The notes: generated by a model not told the origin, from the sequence alone. Positions 8,732 to 18,470 are shown, counted from the stretch's first letter. The stretch: DNA of 64,000 nucleotides from Paenibacillus xylanilyticus (GCF_013359935.1 NZ_JABMCB010000198.1:105451-169450); one strand, 5' to 3'. Numbers and translations are program-made.

Positions 8732-9713
8732 TATCATGCCCCTCATCCGAAATGAAACGATCAAGATGGTGAAGAAGAAACGTCTTTATATTATTTTTAT
8801 CGTCCTTGCGGTCCTCGTTCCGATGTTTACGTATGCGCAGATGAAATCTGCGGAAAATAATCGTGACAAGTTCGGGGGAGATTGGCGGCTTGAACTTCAG
8901 CAGGCAATCACGGATAATCAGAATTCACTGGGCAGTGACCGGGTACCGGAGGAATATAAAAAATACAGAATGGTTTACATCCAGCAGATGCAATATTATC
9001 TGGAAAATGACGTGAATCCTGAAGAGCCCAATGGTGTCACCTTTACCCGGGAATTCATGAACAATGCTGTAGGCTTGTTTATTCCCCTGCTCATTATGGC
9101 CATTGCATCGGATCTGGTTTCGGGTGAGCGTACAACAGGTACCATCAAGATGCTGCTTACTCGTCCGGTGAAACGCTGGAAAGTACTGCTCAGTAAACTC
9201 ATTACCCTGCTTATGTTTGTGTCTATAATCGTCGTATCTGCGTATATTATCTGTTACATCATCTCCGGTGCGGTATTTGGCTATAAAGGTTTCGGCATGC
9301 CGATTTTTACCGGATTCAAGGTCGTAGGCACCGATGTGGATATGTCTGCCGTACACGCCGTGGACCAATGGTTGTATCTTCTCATGCAGGCAGGATTAAT
9401 TTGGTTTGTTAGTGTCATCGTGGCGATCCTGGCATTCATGGTTTCCGTCCTGGTCCGCAGTACTGCAGCAAGCATTGTCATTATGATGGCTGCACTTATA
9501 GCAGGCACAATTCTTACAAGCATGGCTGCATCCTGGCAGTCGGCCAAATACCTGTTCATGGTTAATCTGGAACTTCCGGATTATTTGTCTGGCGGGCTGC
9601 CGCCGATTGAAGGAATGAATTTGGGTTTTTCCCTTATTGTGCTTAGTGTTTGGGGCATTGCATCACTCATTGTGTCATTCCTTGTCTTTACGAAACGGGA
9701 TATCTTGAATTAA
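8724..9713 (+). CDS. ABC-2 type permease
   Basis: About 329 residues with roughly six membrane helices. The first helix (about 20-38) is followed by a large outer loop rich in charged residues; the remaining five helices fill the C-terminal two thirds. The start TTG at 8724 lies 6 bp after AGGTG and gives MSNIMPLIRNE; GTG 8715 is an alternative. The gene overlaps the stop of its ATPase. The segment DLVSGERTTGTIKMLLTRPV is the typical ABC-2 permease motif before helix 3. It should form the membrane channel of the exporter. Confidence 0.88.
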   Translation: MSNIMPLIRNETIKMVKKKRLYIIFIVLAVLVPMFTYAQMKSAENNRDKFGGDWRLELQQAITDNQNSLGSDRVPEEYKKYRMVYIQQMQYYLENDVNPEEPNGVTFTREFMNNAVGLFIPLLIMAIASDLVSGERTTGTIKMLLTRPVKRWKVLLSKLITLLMFVSIIVVSAYIICYIISGAVFGYKGFGMPIFTGFKVVGTDVDMSAVHAVDQWLYLLMQAGLIWFVSVIVAILAFMVSVLVRSTAASIVIMMAALIAGTILTSMAASWQSAKYLFMVNLELPDYLSGGLPPIEGMNLGFSLIVLSVWGIASLIVSFLVFTKRDILN

Positions 9714-9789
9714 AATGGACAAGGATAAGAAAACATCTGTTTGCATTTTAGGTATTTTTTTAGTTGCAAGTTAAGAAGGGGGAGCATGA

Positions 9790-11769
9790 ATGGTCGAGCA
9801 AATCGATATGTCGGCAGGTTCGACAGGCGGAGGACAGGGGTCTTCAGGCTACGACGCGGACGACATTCAAGTACTTGAAGGACTGGTAGCGGTACGGAAA
9901 CGGCCGGGGATGTACATCGGCAGCACCAGCACTTCAGGTCTTCATCATTTGGTATGGGAAATTGTAGACAACGCTGTCGACGAGCATCTCGCCAAATTCT
10001 GCTCCAAAATCGATATCACGCTGCATAAGGACGGTTCTATTACGGTTCAGGATAACGGAAGGGGAATTCCGACAGGTATACATAAAACAGGGATTCCTAC
10101 TCCCCAGGTCGTGTTTACGATTTTGCACGCAGGCGGAAAGTTTGGTGGATCAGGATACAAGAAATCAGGTGGTCTGCACGGCGTAGGTGCTTCGGTTACA
10201 AACGCTTTGTCAGAGTGGCTTGAAGTCGAGATCTTCCGTGATGGCAAGATCCATCGTCAACGTTTCGAATATTGGCAGGACAAAAAGGGTGTCGAACATG
10301 TCGGGGAGCCGGTATCGGGTCTCGAAGTACTTGGTAATACCAACCGTACAGGGACTAAGGTTACGTTTAAACCCGATATTCGCGTTTTCCAAAACGGCAT
10401 TCAATTGAATTATGATACACTGGCAGAGCGACTTCAGGAGATTGCTTTTCTGAACTCCGGGCTAAGAATTGTACTCAAAGACGAACGGTCAGGCAATCAG
10501 GACGAGTACATGTATGAAGGCGGAGCAAGCCAGTTTGTTGCTTATTTGAACGAAAATAAAGATGTACTGCATGATGTCATTCACTTCTATGCGGAGAAGG
10601 ACGACATCGAAGTCGAAGTGGCAATCCAGTATAACGCAGGGTATACCGAAACGCTGGCTTCATTCGTTAACTCGATTCCCACAAGGGGCGGGGGTACACA
10701 TGAGACCGGATTCAAAACAGCTTATACCCGTGTGATGAACGACTATGCAAGACGTACCAGCATGATTAAGGAAAAAGACAAAAACCTGGAAGGCAATGAT
10801 CTGCGTGAAGGGATGATGGCCGTAATCAGCGTCAAAATGTCCGAAGTTGAGTTTGTTGGACAAACGAAAGATCAACTCGGCAGCGCTTCCGCTCGCAGTG
10901 CGGTCGATTCGGTCGTTTCGGAGAACATGCAGCGGTTTTTGGAAGAAAACCCGCAAGTAGCGCAGACGCTTATTCGCAAAGCGGTTCAAGCTTCCAAAGC
11001 AAGAGAAGCTGCGCGCAAAGCCCGGGATGAAATGCGTACAGGCAAAAAACGCAGCGAGAGTTCCAACCTGAATGGCAAGCTGACTCCAGCACAATCCAAG
11101 GATTTTACTCGGAATGAGCTGTTTATTGTCGAAGGTGATTCTGCAGGCGGTTCTGCCAAACAGGGACGTGACTCGAAGATTCAGGCCATACTGCCTCTGA
11201 AGGGAAAACCGCTTAATCCGGAAAAATCAAAGCTGGCCGATATCCTCAAAAATGAGGAATATCGTGCGATTACAGCTGCGATCGGAGCGGGCATTGGGAC
11301 TGAGTTTGCCGTTGAAGACAGCAATTATTCCAAAATCATAATCATGACCGATGCGGATACGGATGGCGCACATATTCAGGTGTTGCTGCTGACTTTCTTT
11401 TACCGTTATATGAAACCGTTGATTGATCAGGGTAAAGTGTTTATTGCTCAGCCACCGCTTTACAAGCTCACCCGCAAATCCGGCAAAATGGCAAGTGTTC
11501 GTTATGCCTGGACGGATGATGAGCTGGCGAACTACATGAAGGAATTTGGAAACAATGTCGAACTTCAACGTTATAAAGGACTGGGTGAGATGAATCCGGA
11601 TCAATTGTGGGAGACGACGATGAATCCGGAGACACGGACATTGCTTAAGGTGGAGATTGTAGATGCAGCCAAAGCCGAGCGCCGTGTATCAACACTTATG
11701 GGTGATAAAGTCGATCCGCGTAAACGCTGGATTGTAGAGAATGTCGACTTTACAGAGTACGAAGAATAG
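9790..11769 (+). CDS. parE: DNA topoisomerase IV subunit B
   Basis: 659 residues. Order of domains: GHKL ATPase (DNAVDEH, GRGIPTG, GLHGVGASVTNALS), transducer, TOPRIM (EGDSAGGSAKQGRD; DADTDGAH) and C-terminal tail (QRYKGLGEMNPDQLWETTMN). The segment after the TOPRIM glycine loop, AILPLKGKPLNPEKSKLADI, and the ending resemble ParE more than GyrB. The unrelated gene order (no recF or gyrA) and an adjacent parC agree. With ParC it decatenates daughter chromosomes using ATP. Start ATG follows AAGGGGG. Confidence 0.95.
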   Translation: MVEQIDMSAGSTGGGQGSSGYDADDIQVLEGLVAVRKRPGMYIGSTSTSGLHHLVWEIVDNAVDEHLAKFCSKIDITLHKDGSITVQDNGRGIPTGIHKTGIPTPQVVFTILHAGGKFGGSGYKKSGGLHGVGASVTNALSEWLEVEIFRDGKIHRQRFEYWQDKKGVEHVGEPVSGLEVLGNTNRTGTKVTFKPDIRVFQNGIQLNYDTLAERLQEIAFLNSGLRIVLKDERSGNQDEYMYEGGASQFVAYLNENKDVLHDVIHFYAEKDDIEVEVAIQYNAGYTETLASFVNSIPTRGGGTHETGFKTAYTRVMNDYARRTSMIKEKDKNLEGNDLREGMMAVISVKMSEVEFVGQTKDQLGSASARSAVDSVVSENMQRFLEENPQVAQTLIRKAVQASKAREAARKARDEMRTGKKRSESSNLNGKLTPAQSKDFTRNELFIVEGDSAGGSAKQGRDSKIQAILPLKGKPLNPEKSKLADILKNEEYRAITAAIGAGIGTEFAVEDSNYSKIIIMTDADTDGAHIQVLLLTFFYRYMKPLIDQGKVFIAQPPLYKLTRKSGKMASVRYAWTDDELANYMKEFGNNVELQRYKGLGEMNPDQLWETTMNPETRTLLKVEIVDAAKAERRVSTLMGDKVDPRKRWIVENVDFTEYEE

Positions 11770-11781
11770 AAGGTGCTTGGA

Positions 11782-14244
11782 ATGAGTCTATCAGAACAAT
11801 TTATGCCGGCCTTTCTCGAAGAGGTCGTAGGTGACCGGTTCGGTCGCTACTCCAAATATATTATCCAGGATCGGGCAATTCCCGATGTCCGGGACGGATT
11901 GAAACCCGTGCAGCGTCGTATTCTGTATGCCATGTACGATTCCGGAAACACGCCTGAGAAGCCTTACCGCAAATCAGCTAAAACCGTTGGGGACGTTATG
12001 GGTAACTATCATCCCCACGGTGACTCTTCCATCTATGAAGGTATGGTGCGGATGGCACAGCCATGGAAAATGGGCCATATGCTCGTGGACGGTCATGGCA
12101 ACTGGGGATCGCAGGATGATGACCCTGCTGCAGCGATGCGTTATACGGAGGCCCGTTTGTCACCGATCGCGATGGAGATGCTGCGTGATATCGAGAAACG
12201 GACGGTCCTGTTTAAGGACAATTTTGATAATACGGCCAAGGAGCCGGTTGTACTTCCATCCCGGTATCCCAACCTGCTGGTGAATGGCGTAAGCGGTATT
12301 TCCTCCGGTTTTGCAACGGAGATTCCAACACATAATTTGCGTGAAGTCATTGATGCCTGCATTGCAGTGATGGAAAAACCATCGATTGAGCTGGACGATA
12401 TCATGATGTTTATCAAAGGCCCGGATTTTCCAACCGGTGGATTAATCATGGGCGGCGACGGAATTCTGGATGCTTATCGTACAGGCAAAGGAAGAATCTA
12501 TCTCCGTTCCAAAACCGATATCGAAAACATGCGTGGCGGCAAGCAGCAGATCGTAATCACAGAGATTCCTTATCAAGTGGTTAAATCCCGTCTTGTCACA
12601 GCGATGGAGAATATCCGCCTTGAGAAAAAGGTGGAAGGTATTGCCGAAGTTCGTGATGAGAGTGGACGTGACGGTCTGCGCATTGTGGTTGAATTGAAAA
12701 AAGATGCAGATGCGCAAGGGATTTTGGCATATTTACTGAAGAAAACCGATCTTCAGGTAACCTACAATTTCAACATGGTTGCGATTGTGAACAAAGCGCC
12801 TCAGCAGCTTGGATTGAAATCCATTCTGGAAGCCTATATTGCCCATCAGCGCGAGGTTGTGACATTCCGTACCAAGTATGAATTGGAGAAAGCGGAAGAC
12901 CGTGCACATGTGCTGGAAGGTCTGGTCAAAGCTCTTAACATCCTTGACGAGGTCATCGCAGCAATCAAGGCATCCAAAAATCGTCAGGACGCACAAAATA
13001 ACCTGATGTGGATGTTTGGTTTCTCGGAACGGCAGGCGGACTCCATTCTGACGCTGCAATTGTATCGTTTGACCAATCTGGAGATCACATCCCTCCAGAA
13101 AGAGCTCGATGATCTGATGAAAAAGATTGCACAACTGCGCTCCATTCTGGATAGTGACCGCAAGCTGATTGGCGTCATTCGCAAAGAATTGATGGAAATT
13201 AGGGAGAAATACGGGATAGACCGTCGTTCGGCCATTCAAGGTGAAGTGGAAGAGCTTAAAGTAAATCTCGAAGTGCTGGTCAATGCGGAAGATGTATTTG
13301 TTACATTATCCAAAGAAGGATATGTGAAGCGTACTGGCATGCAGTCCTTTACCCGTTCCGGAGGCGAACGCAACGGAAGCGGTGTGAAGGAAGGCGACTA
13401 TATCTCCCAGGTGCTTGAAGTCAACACACTTGAAAACCTGCTTGTCTTTACGAAAAAGGGACAGTATTTCCTCTTGCCTGTTCACCAGGTACCGGAATTC
13501 AAGTGGAAAGACCCTGGAACGGCAATAGTTAATGTTATTCCTTTAGCAAAAGATGATCGTATCGCGAGTGTGCTTGCGGTCAAATCGTTCGAAGAGGAAG
13601 GTCATAGTCTCGTCTTCGTCACACGCAAGGGCCAGGTGAAGCGTACCGAACTGAAAGAGTACGTGACCAAACGCTCCGGTGCTGTTGCTGCTTGCAAAGT
13701 GGGCAAGGACGATGAGGTATTATCCGTACATCTGAGCACGGGTGGCAAGGATATCATGCTGATTACCAAGGAAGCAATGGCGATCCGTTTCCGTGAGGAC
13801 GAAGTTAATCCAATGGGGCGTGTATCCGGAGGTGTACGTGGTATTCAGTTAAAAGATACGGATGAAGTCGTTTCTGCCCTATGGGTGGAAGGTGATGAAG
13901 GCGAGATCGCCGTACTGTCCGATTTGGGTTATGGTAAACGTTCATTGTTGCTGGATTATGCATTGCAGAGTCGTGGAGGCAAAGGCATTGCGACATTTGA
14001 ATTCAAGGAAGGCAAACGTGTGAAACCGAATGGCAGCCGCATAGCAGGGGCCTTCTACTGCAGGGAACAACGAAATGTAACGGTTATGACCAAAGAAGGG
14101 CAAGCTTATCCGATTTCTTCGGAAGGTGTACCGATTACGGAACGCAAACATATTGGCAAGCTGCTGGTTCACGTAGACAAACAGGATGAAATCGTGGAAC
14201 TTCTCATGAATTTTGATGAGAACCAACCGGCATCAACTTCATAA
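11782..14244 (+). CDS. parC: DNA topoisomerase IV subunit A
   Basis: 820 residues from ATG 11782, preceded by GAAGGTG; the GTG at 11773 inside that site is less likely. The breakage-reunion domain has DGLKPVQRRILYAMYD and the catalytic tyrosine in AAMRYTEARL. The quinolone-determining segment reads HPHGDSSIYEGMV, the usual sensitive-type Ser and Glu. The C-terminal domain has the repeated beta-pinwheel blades and no QRRGGRG GyrA box, which supports ParC. It lies 12 bp after parE and forms the operon with it; a strong terminator follows. Confidence 0.95.
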   Translation: MSLSEQFMPAFLEEVVGDRFGRYSKYIIQDRAIPDVRDGLKPVQRRILYAMYDSGNTPEKPYRKSAKTVGDVMGNYHPHGDSSIYEGMVRMAQPWKMGHMLVDGHGNWGSQDDDPAAAMRYTEARLSPIAMEMLRDIEKRTVLFKDNFDNTAKEPVVLPSRYPNLLVNGVSGISSGFATEIPTHNLREVIDACIAVMEKPSIELDDIMMFIKGPDFPTGGLIMGGDGILDAYRTGKGRIYLRSKTDIENMRGGKQQIVITEIPYQVVKSRLVTAMENIRLEKKVEGIAEVRDESGRDGLRIVVELKKDADAQGILAYLLKKTDLQVTYNFNMVAIVNKAPQQLGLKSILEAYIAHQREVVTFRTKYELEKAEDRAHVLEGLVKALNILDEVIAAIKASKNRQDAQNNLMWMFGFSERQADSILTLQLYRLTNLEITSLQKELDDLMKKIAQLRSILDSDRKLIGVIRKELMEIREKYGIDRRSAIQGEVEELKVNLEVLVNAEDVFVTLSKEGYVKRTGMQSFTRSGGERNGSGVKEGDYISQVLEVNTLENLLVFTKKGQYFLLPVHQVPEFKWKDPGTAIVNVIPLAKDDRIASVLAVKSFEEEGHSLVFVTRKGQVKRTELKEYVTKRSGAVAACKVGKDDEVLSVHLSTGGKDIMLITKEAMAIRFREDEVNPMGRVSGGVRGIQLKDTDEVVSALWVEGDEGEIAVLSDLGYGKRSLLLDYALQSRGGKGIATFEFKEGKRVKPNGSRIAGAFYCREQRNVTVMTKEGQAYPISSEGVPITERKHIGKLLVHVDKQDEIVELLMNFDENQPASTS

Positions 14245-14252
14245 AATGAATG

Positions 14253-14304
14253 AAAAAGACTTTTTGCACAGCAGGTTATTCTGTCGTGTGAAGAGTCTTT
14301 TTTT
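14253..14304 (+). terminator. intrinsic terminator after parEC
   Basis: AAAAAGACT pairs with AGTCTTTTT, followed by further T residues; an inner GCACA/TGTGT-like stem strengthens it. Confidence 0.85.
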
Positions 14305-14473
14305 GTTGTTCAAACTCGGATTAAAAGAGGCTGAACATGCGAAGTTTAACAACCTTCGTCGATTACGGTCGATCGCTGGGAAATTGAAAAAATGCAGCAG
14401 GAATGCGGCTTTGGAGCGCGAAAAGTTAAGCTAGTGAAATGATAAACCGGGTTGCAGAGAGGAGCGATGCAAG

Positions 14474-14914
14474 ATGTACAATTCCGATTTTGCCAAGTGC
14501 TGGTCAAGGCTCACCAAGGACTACAAACTGCATATGGATCATGAACTGGCCCCCTCATTAACAGAGGCACAACTGGCTGTGCTGGAGGTTCTTGAGGATC
14601 ATCAGAAAATGAAGCCATCCGATCTGATTCCTTTTTTGGCTACAACACCTGCGGCGGTAACCATGCTGCTTGACCGAATGGAGAAGAATGATTTGATCCG
14701 CAGAGTACGGGATGATCAGGATCGTAGAATCGTGTGGGTATCCTTGTCTGACAAAGGACGTATGGAGACAGAACGGGGCATTGCCATTCGAAACGAATTT
14801 ATGAACTCCGTACTGAGTAATATTTCAATGCACAACCAGCAGCTGCTCGTCTATCTGCTGGGTAAGATGACAACCCCAAAAACGAAGGAGCATGCTTTGT
14901 CTTCTACGTCTTAA
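14474..14914 (+). CDS. MarR-family transcriptional regulator
   Basis: 146-residue winged-helix protein. The DNA-binding region is clear (LTEAQLAVLEVLED, then ATTPAAVTMLLDRMEKNDLI as helix-turn-helix, and DDQDRRIVWVSLSDKGR as the wing). Start ATG is preceded by GAGAGGAG. It stands alone between two terminators, so its targets are not obvious from context. It differs from the next MarR protein and is not its duplicate. Ligand unknown. Confidence 0.88.
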   Translation: MYNSDFAKCWSRLTKDYKLHMDHELAPSLTEAQLAVLEVLEDHQKMKPSDLIPFLATTPAAVTMLLDRMEKNDLIRRVRDDQDRRIVWVSLSDKGRMETERGIAIRNEFMNSVLSNISMHNQQLLVYLLGKMTTPKTKEHALSSTS

Positions 14915-14933
14915 TGACGATGTATGGATAATG

Positions 14934-14986
14934 ATAACCATGGAACTCTTGCTGATTAAAGCCGGAGGACTATGGTTATTTTAATT
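14934..14986 (+). terminator. probable terminator after the first MarR gene
   Basis: Perfect 8-bp arms ATAACCAT and ATGGTTAT separated by about 30 nt (which may fold further) and followed by TTTAATTTT. Confidence 0.5.
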
Positions 14987-15057
14987 TTATCGTGTGTGTA
15001 GAGTTTTGCCAGCTTCGGATGACTTAGAATAAATTTTAAAATATTATATGTAAAGAG

Positions 15058-15122
15058 TTGACTATGTCATTATTTTTGTTATAATAAATAATTGTTCCCC
15101 TGATATTTCGTGTGCGAAATAT
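15058..15122 (+). promoter_or_regulatory. strong promoter with MarR operator
   Basis: TTGACT (15058-15063), 16-bp spacer and a perfect TATAAT (15080-15085). About 18 bp downstream lies the palindrome ATATTTCG-TGTG-CGAAATAT (15103-15122), placed over the start of the transcript, where a bound repressor would block initiation. The adjacent MarR gene is the obvious candidate repressor. Confidence 0.8.
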
Positions 15123-15151
15123 TATATTCCAAAAGTAAAAAGGGTGAATTA

Positions 15152-15598
15152 ATGACTGATACGTATGAAGTATTCTACATTATCAATTCGTTCCGGCAAG
15201 TAAATCAAATGCTGTTTCGAGCATTCTGGAATGAAAACAAGCAGATCGAGTTAACTTCAATTCAATTCATGGTGTTATCCATTTTGAAGGAGCGTCCATC
15301 CATTGGAATCAACGAAGTGGCTGAACTCTGTCATATGGGCAGCAGTTCGATGAGTGCTGTGGTTGAACGTCTGGTCAAAGGTGAGTACATCGTCCGGAGC
15401 CGTTCCCATTCCGATCGCCGATCCGTCATGCTGCAAATTACGGAAAAAGGGGATAAGGTACAGCAGGAAACACACCGTTTGTGGATGGAAAGAGTATCCC
15501 CCATATTGGATATTCCAAAAGAAGACCTTGAACACCTGCTAAGAATCCATACACAAATGATTGAAAAGTTAGAAGGAAGAGAGATGAACAACCCATGA
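15152..15598 (+). CDS. MarR-family repressor of the adjacent efflux pump
   Basis: 148 residues from ATG 15152 (preceded by AAAGGGTG). An in-frame GTG at 15110 lies inside the operator palindrome and is not a credible start. Winged-helix core: LTSIQFMVLSILKERPSIGI, SSSMSAVVERLVKGEYIVR as recognition helix, and RSHSDRRSVMLQITEKG as wing. Its stop overlaps the start of an MFS drug pump by 4 bp, the YusO/YusP-like arrangement in which the MarR protein represses its own pump operon until a drug or toxic compound binds. Confidence 0.9.
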   Translation: MTDTYEVFYIINSFRQVNQMLFRAFWNENKQIELTSIQFMVLSILKERPSIGINEVAELCHMGSSSMSAVVERLVKGEYIVRSRSHSDRRSVMLQITEKGDKVQQETHRLWMERVSPILDIPKEDLEHLLRIHTQMIEKLEGREMNNP

Positions 15599-17106
15599 GT
15601 ACTACCGCTGCAGCTCCATCTTCTACGATGGACAACATTAAGAAGGGACCGATTGTAGCCGCACTTTTAATTGGTGCATTCGTAGCCTTCTTAAACCAAA
15701 CCCTGATGAACGTAGCTCTTCCTAAAATCATGGAAGATCTCGCTATCGGGGCCAATACAGCCCAATGGCTGACAACAGGATACATGCTCGTCAATGGCGT
15801 GCTGATTCCGGTTACCGCATATCTCATCGCCAGATTTTCAACCCGCCAAATATTCATTACGGCGATGTCGTTATTTACCTTAGGAACACTGGTCTGCGGG
15901 ATCAGTCCGAACTTTGCCGTCCTGATGGTCGGTCGTGTTATTCAAGCAGCAGGTGCAGGTATTCTGATGCCGCTGATGACCGTTGTATTCCTGACAATCT
16001 TCCCGATTGAAAAACGCGGTCAGGCCATGGGTACAATGGGGATCGCCATGATCCTTGCTCCGGCAATTGGACCGACACTATCCGGTTATATCGTTGAACA
16101 TTATTCCTGGAGACTGTTGTTCTACATCATTTTGCCGTTCTCGGTTATTGCTACTGCAATCGGAATCGCATTTGTTAAAAATGTGACACGTCAATCCAAA
16201 CCGAAGCTGGATTACCCAGGCGTTATTTTGTCCACACTTGGATTTGGTAGCTTGCTGTACGGCTTCAGTGATGCAGGTACAGATGGATGGGGAAGCGCAA
16301 TTGTTATCAGCTGCCTGGTCGTAGGGGCCATATCGTTGATCCTGTTCGTTATTCGTCAGTTGACAACCGATCATCCACTGCTCGAGTTCCGCATTTTCAA
16401 ATACAACATGTACACTTTAACAACAATTATTAATATGCTTGTGACAATGGCAATGTTTGCCGGTATGATTCTGCTTCCGATTTTCTTGCAAAATATTCGC
16501 GGCTTCTCACCAATTGAATCAGGCTTACTTATGATGCCGGGAGCAATCCTGATGGGGATTATGTCTCCAATTACAGGCCGCATCTTCGATAAAGTCGGCG
16601 CTCGCTGGCTGTCCGTTGCAGGTCTTGCGATTACAGCGATTACGACCTGGGGACTCAGCCGCCTGTCGATTGATACGACATATGGCTACATGATGTTTAT
16701 CTATACTGCGCGTATGTTCGGTATGTCGATGTTGATGATGCCAATCCAGACTGCCGGGTTGAACCAACTGCCACAGCGTCTGAATGCTCACGGTACAGCA
16801 ATGTCGAATACACTTCGTACGGTTGCAGGTGCAATCGGTACAGCCATTCTGGTTACGATCATGAGCAGCAAATTGAAAACACACTTGGCTGATACTCTTG
16901 CCTTGGGACAGATTAATCCCAAAGATCAAGCTGCTATGCTCGGTGCTACAGCGGATGCAACCATCTACGGTGTAAACTATGCCTTTACGGTAGCTACCTG
17001 GATGACCGTTGCAGCTATGCTGCTGGCGTTCTTTATCCGTAAAACGAAGCCAGCAATTGAACCAACACCGGTTGAACAACAACAAAAAGCGAATGCAACA
17101 GCTTAA
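15595..17106 (+). CDS. DHA2-type (14-helix) MFS multidrug efflux transporter
   Basis: 503 residues with 14 predicted helices, the length of the EmrB/QacA family. Conserved pieces are the first-helix QTLMNVALPKIMEDL, WLTTGYMLVNGVLIPVTAYL, and the antiport motif C-like GIAMILAPAIGPTLSGYIVE. It exports toxic organic compounds using the proton gradient. Translationally coupled to its MarR regulator (ATGA overlap) and closed by a bidirectional terminator. Actual substrates unknown. Confidence 0.92.
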   Translation: MSTTAAAPSSTMDNIKKGPIVAALLIGAFVAFLNQTLMNVALPKIMEDLAIGANTAQWLTTGYMLVNGVLIPVTAYLIARFSTRQIFITAMSLFTLGTLVCGISPNFAVLMVGRVIQAAGAGILMPLMTVVFLTIFPIEKRGQAMGTMGIAMILAPAIGPTLSGYIVEHYSWRLLFYIILPFSVIATAIGIAFVKNVTRQSKPKLDYPGVILSTLGFGSLLYGFSDAGTDGWGSAIVISCLVVGAISLILFVIRQLTTDHPLLEFRIFKYNMYTLTTIINMLVTMAMFAGMILLPIFLQNIRGFSPIESGLLMMPGAILMGIMSPITGRIFDKVGARWLSVAGLAITAITTWGLSRLSIDTTYGYMMFIYTARMFGMSMLMMPIQTAGLNQLPQRLNAHGTAMSNTLRTVAGAIGTAILVTIMSSKLKTHLADTLALGQINPKDQAAMLGATADATIYGVNYAFTVATWMTVAAMLLAFFIRKTKPAIEPTPVEQQQKANATA

Positions 17107-17172
17107 AGGTAATTCAGCTATGATTATCTCGTAATGATTTGGAATACATCTATTTCATACAGTGATTAAATG

Positions 17173-17216
17173 AAAAATAGCCTCGACAGTTTTTTAAACT
17201 GCCGGGGCTATTTTTT
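17173..17216. terminator. bidirectional terminator between convergent genes
   Basis: A stem of about 20 bp, AAAAATAGCC...GGCTATTTTTT, with a T-rich loop; A and T tails serve both strands, between the MFS gene (+) and the alkyltransferase-like gene (-). Confidence 0.92.
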
Positions 17217-17242
17217 GGTATACGGAATTGGGTGATATGTTA

Positions 17243-17584
17243 TTACTCCGGATTCGCAGGCAGACCGCAAAAATCTGGCCCGGGATCATAACCAAACTGC
17301 TGGAGGTTAATGGTTCCATCCAGTTGAAATTCAACACCTTCGCTGATGAGCTCGGTCTCCTGCATCATGCGCGAGTGTTCATCAGGGATGGTAATCTCAC
17401 CTTTGGCGTTCACGACACGGTGCCAGGGAAGGCGTTCCTTACGGCTCATGGAGTGAAGAATGCGCACTACCTGTCTGGCCGCACGTGGACTGCCCGCATG
17501 GGCTGCAATCTGGCCGTAGGTCATTACCTTACCTTCCGGTATGGCTGCGATAATGGCTACGACTTGTTTAGTGAACGGTGTCAT
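17243..17584 (-). CDS. alkyltransferase-like protein (ATL, MGMT family)
   Basis: 113 residues, only the DNA-binding domain of O6-methylguanine-DNA methyltransferase. The active-site motif that is PCHRV in true methyltransferases reads PWHRV here, so the acceptor cysteine is replaced by tryptophan. The recognition helix region (YGQIAAHAGSPRAARQVVRIL) with its arginine finger is intact. ATL proteins bind O6-alkylguanine and flag it to nucleotide excision repair instead of removing the alkyl group. It is not obviously in an operon with its neighbours. Confidence 0.92.
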   Translation of the reverse strand: MTPFTKQVVAIIAAIPEGKVMTYGQIAAHAGSPRAARQVVRILHSMSRKERLPWHRVVNAKGEITIPDEHSRMMQETELISEGVEFQLDGTINLQQFGYDPGPDFCGLPANPE

Positions 17585-17694
17585 ATAAATGCTGTCTTCC
17601 TTTCTCCGTTTTGGGAAAATTCGCTGTTCCAGCAGATCTTTGTCTCAATGAATAGCAATTTATCATATTGCTGCAGTCCTGATCCGGACTCTGT

Positions 17695-17736
17695 AAAAAA
17701 ACCGTGTACCCAGACGTAAATCCGGATACACGGTTT
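17695..17736 (-). terminator. terminator of the methyltransferase/pseudouridine synthase operon
   Basis: Perfect 10-bp arms AAACCGTGTA / TACACGGTTT with a run of seven T on the minus strand. Confidence 0.9.
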
Positions 17737-17741
17737 GTCTA

Positions 17742-18470
17742 TTATCCTTTAAAAGCTTCCTCATAGACGCTGGATGGCCACTCAGCCCATGGAAACTCCC
17801 GGGGAGGCAGTGATCTTAATGTGATCTCTTCCTTGGTCACTGGATGCGGAAAAGCAGCGATGGCAGACCAGAGGGCAATCTGCTGTCCAGGTTTGTTCAC
17901 ACCAGCACCGTACTTTTGATCTCCGAATAGAGGACAGCCCGCTTCTTTCATTTGAACCCGAATCTGATGGGATCTGCCGGTGTGTAGTTCAATGTGTACA
18001 AGACTGTATCGATCCGTTTGACCAATGACCCGGTAATCAAGCACTGCGTCTTTAGCGCCAGGCGTGCCTTTGGGTACAGCTGTTACTGTATTGGTACGCG
18101 CATCCTTCAGCAAAGTATGTTTTAACGTCCCCTGCTGGGCAGGCAGCTTCCCATGGACAACCGCAGCATATATTTTCCTGAAATGACGTCCCCTGACGGT
18201 CTCGGACAATCTTGAAGCCGCCTTGGAGGTCTTCGCAAAAATCATTGCACCCCCAACGGGACGATCCAGTCTGTGAACCAGACCGAGATAGACATTGCCG
18301 GGTTTGTTGTATCTTTCTTTCAAATCCTGTTTCAACAGTGTAAGTAAATCCGGATCTCCTGAAGCATCCTCCTGGGTAGGCACATTAACGGGTTTCGTAA
18401 TGCCTAAGAGGTGATTGTCTTCGAATAGTACAGGAATTCCCCCGGATGGCTTCACATGATCAGACATCAT
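17742..18470 (-). CDS. RluA-family RNA pseudouridine synthase
   Basis: About 242 residues. It isomerises uridine to pseudouridine in RNA, probably rRNA. Catalytic motif HRLDRPVGG with its aspartate, the KPVNVPTQ segment near the N-terminus, and GRSHQIRVQM are all present. No S4 domain is visible. I place the start at the ATG that overlaps the upstream stop (TGATG at 18470); a longer form from 18500 would overlap the methyltransferase by 31 bp without a better ribosome site. Co-transcribed with the upstream methyltransferase, making an RNA-modification pair. Confidence 0.9.
   Translation of the reverse strand: MMSDHVKPSGGIPVLFEDNHLLGITKPVNVPTQEDASGDPDLLTLLKQDLKERYNKPGNVYLGLVHRLDRPVGGAMIFAKTSKAASRLSETVRGRHFRKIYAAVVHGKLPAQQGTLKHTLLKDARTNTVTAVPKGTPGAKDAVLDYRVIGQTDRYSLVHIELHTGRSHQIRVQMKEAGCPLFGDQKYGAGVNKPGQQIALWSAIAAFPHPVTKEEITLRSLPPREFPWAEWPSSVYEEAFKG

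Noticed and set aside
17228..17719. 163-residue plus-strand frame opposite the alkyltransferase-like gene
   Set aside because: Covers a real gene on the other strand, crosses its promoter, has no ribosome site.
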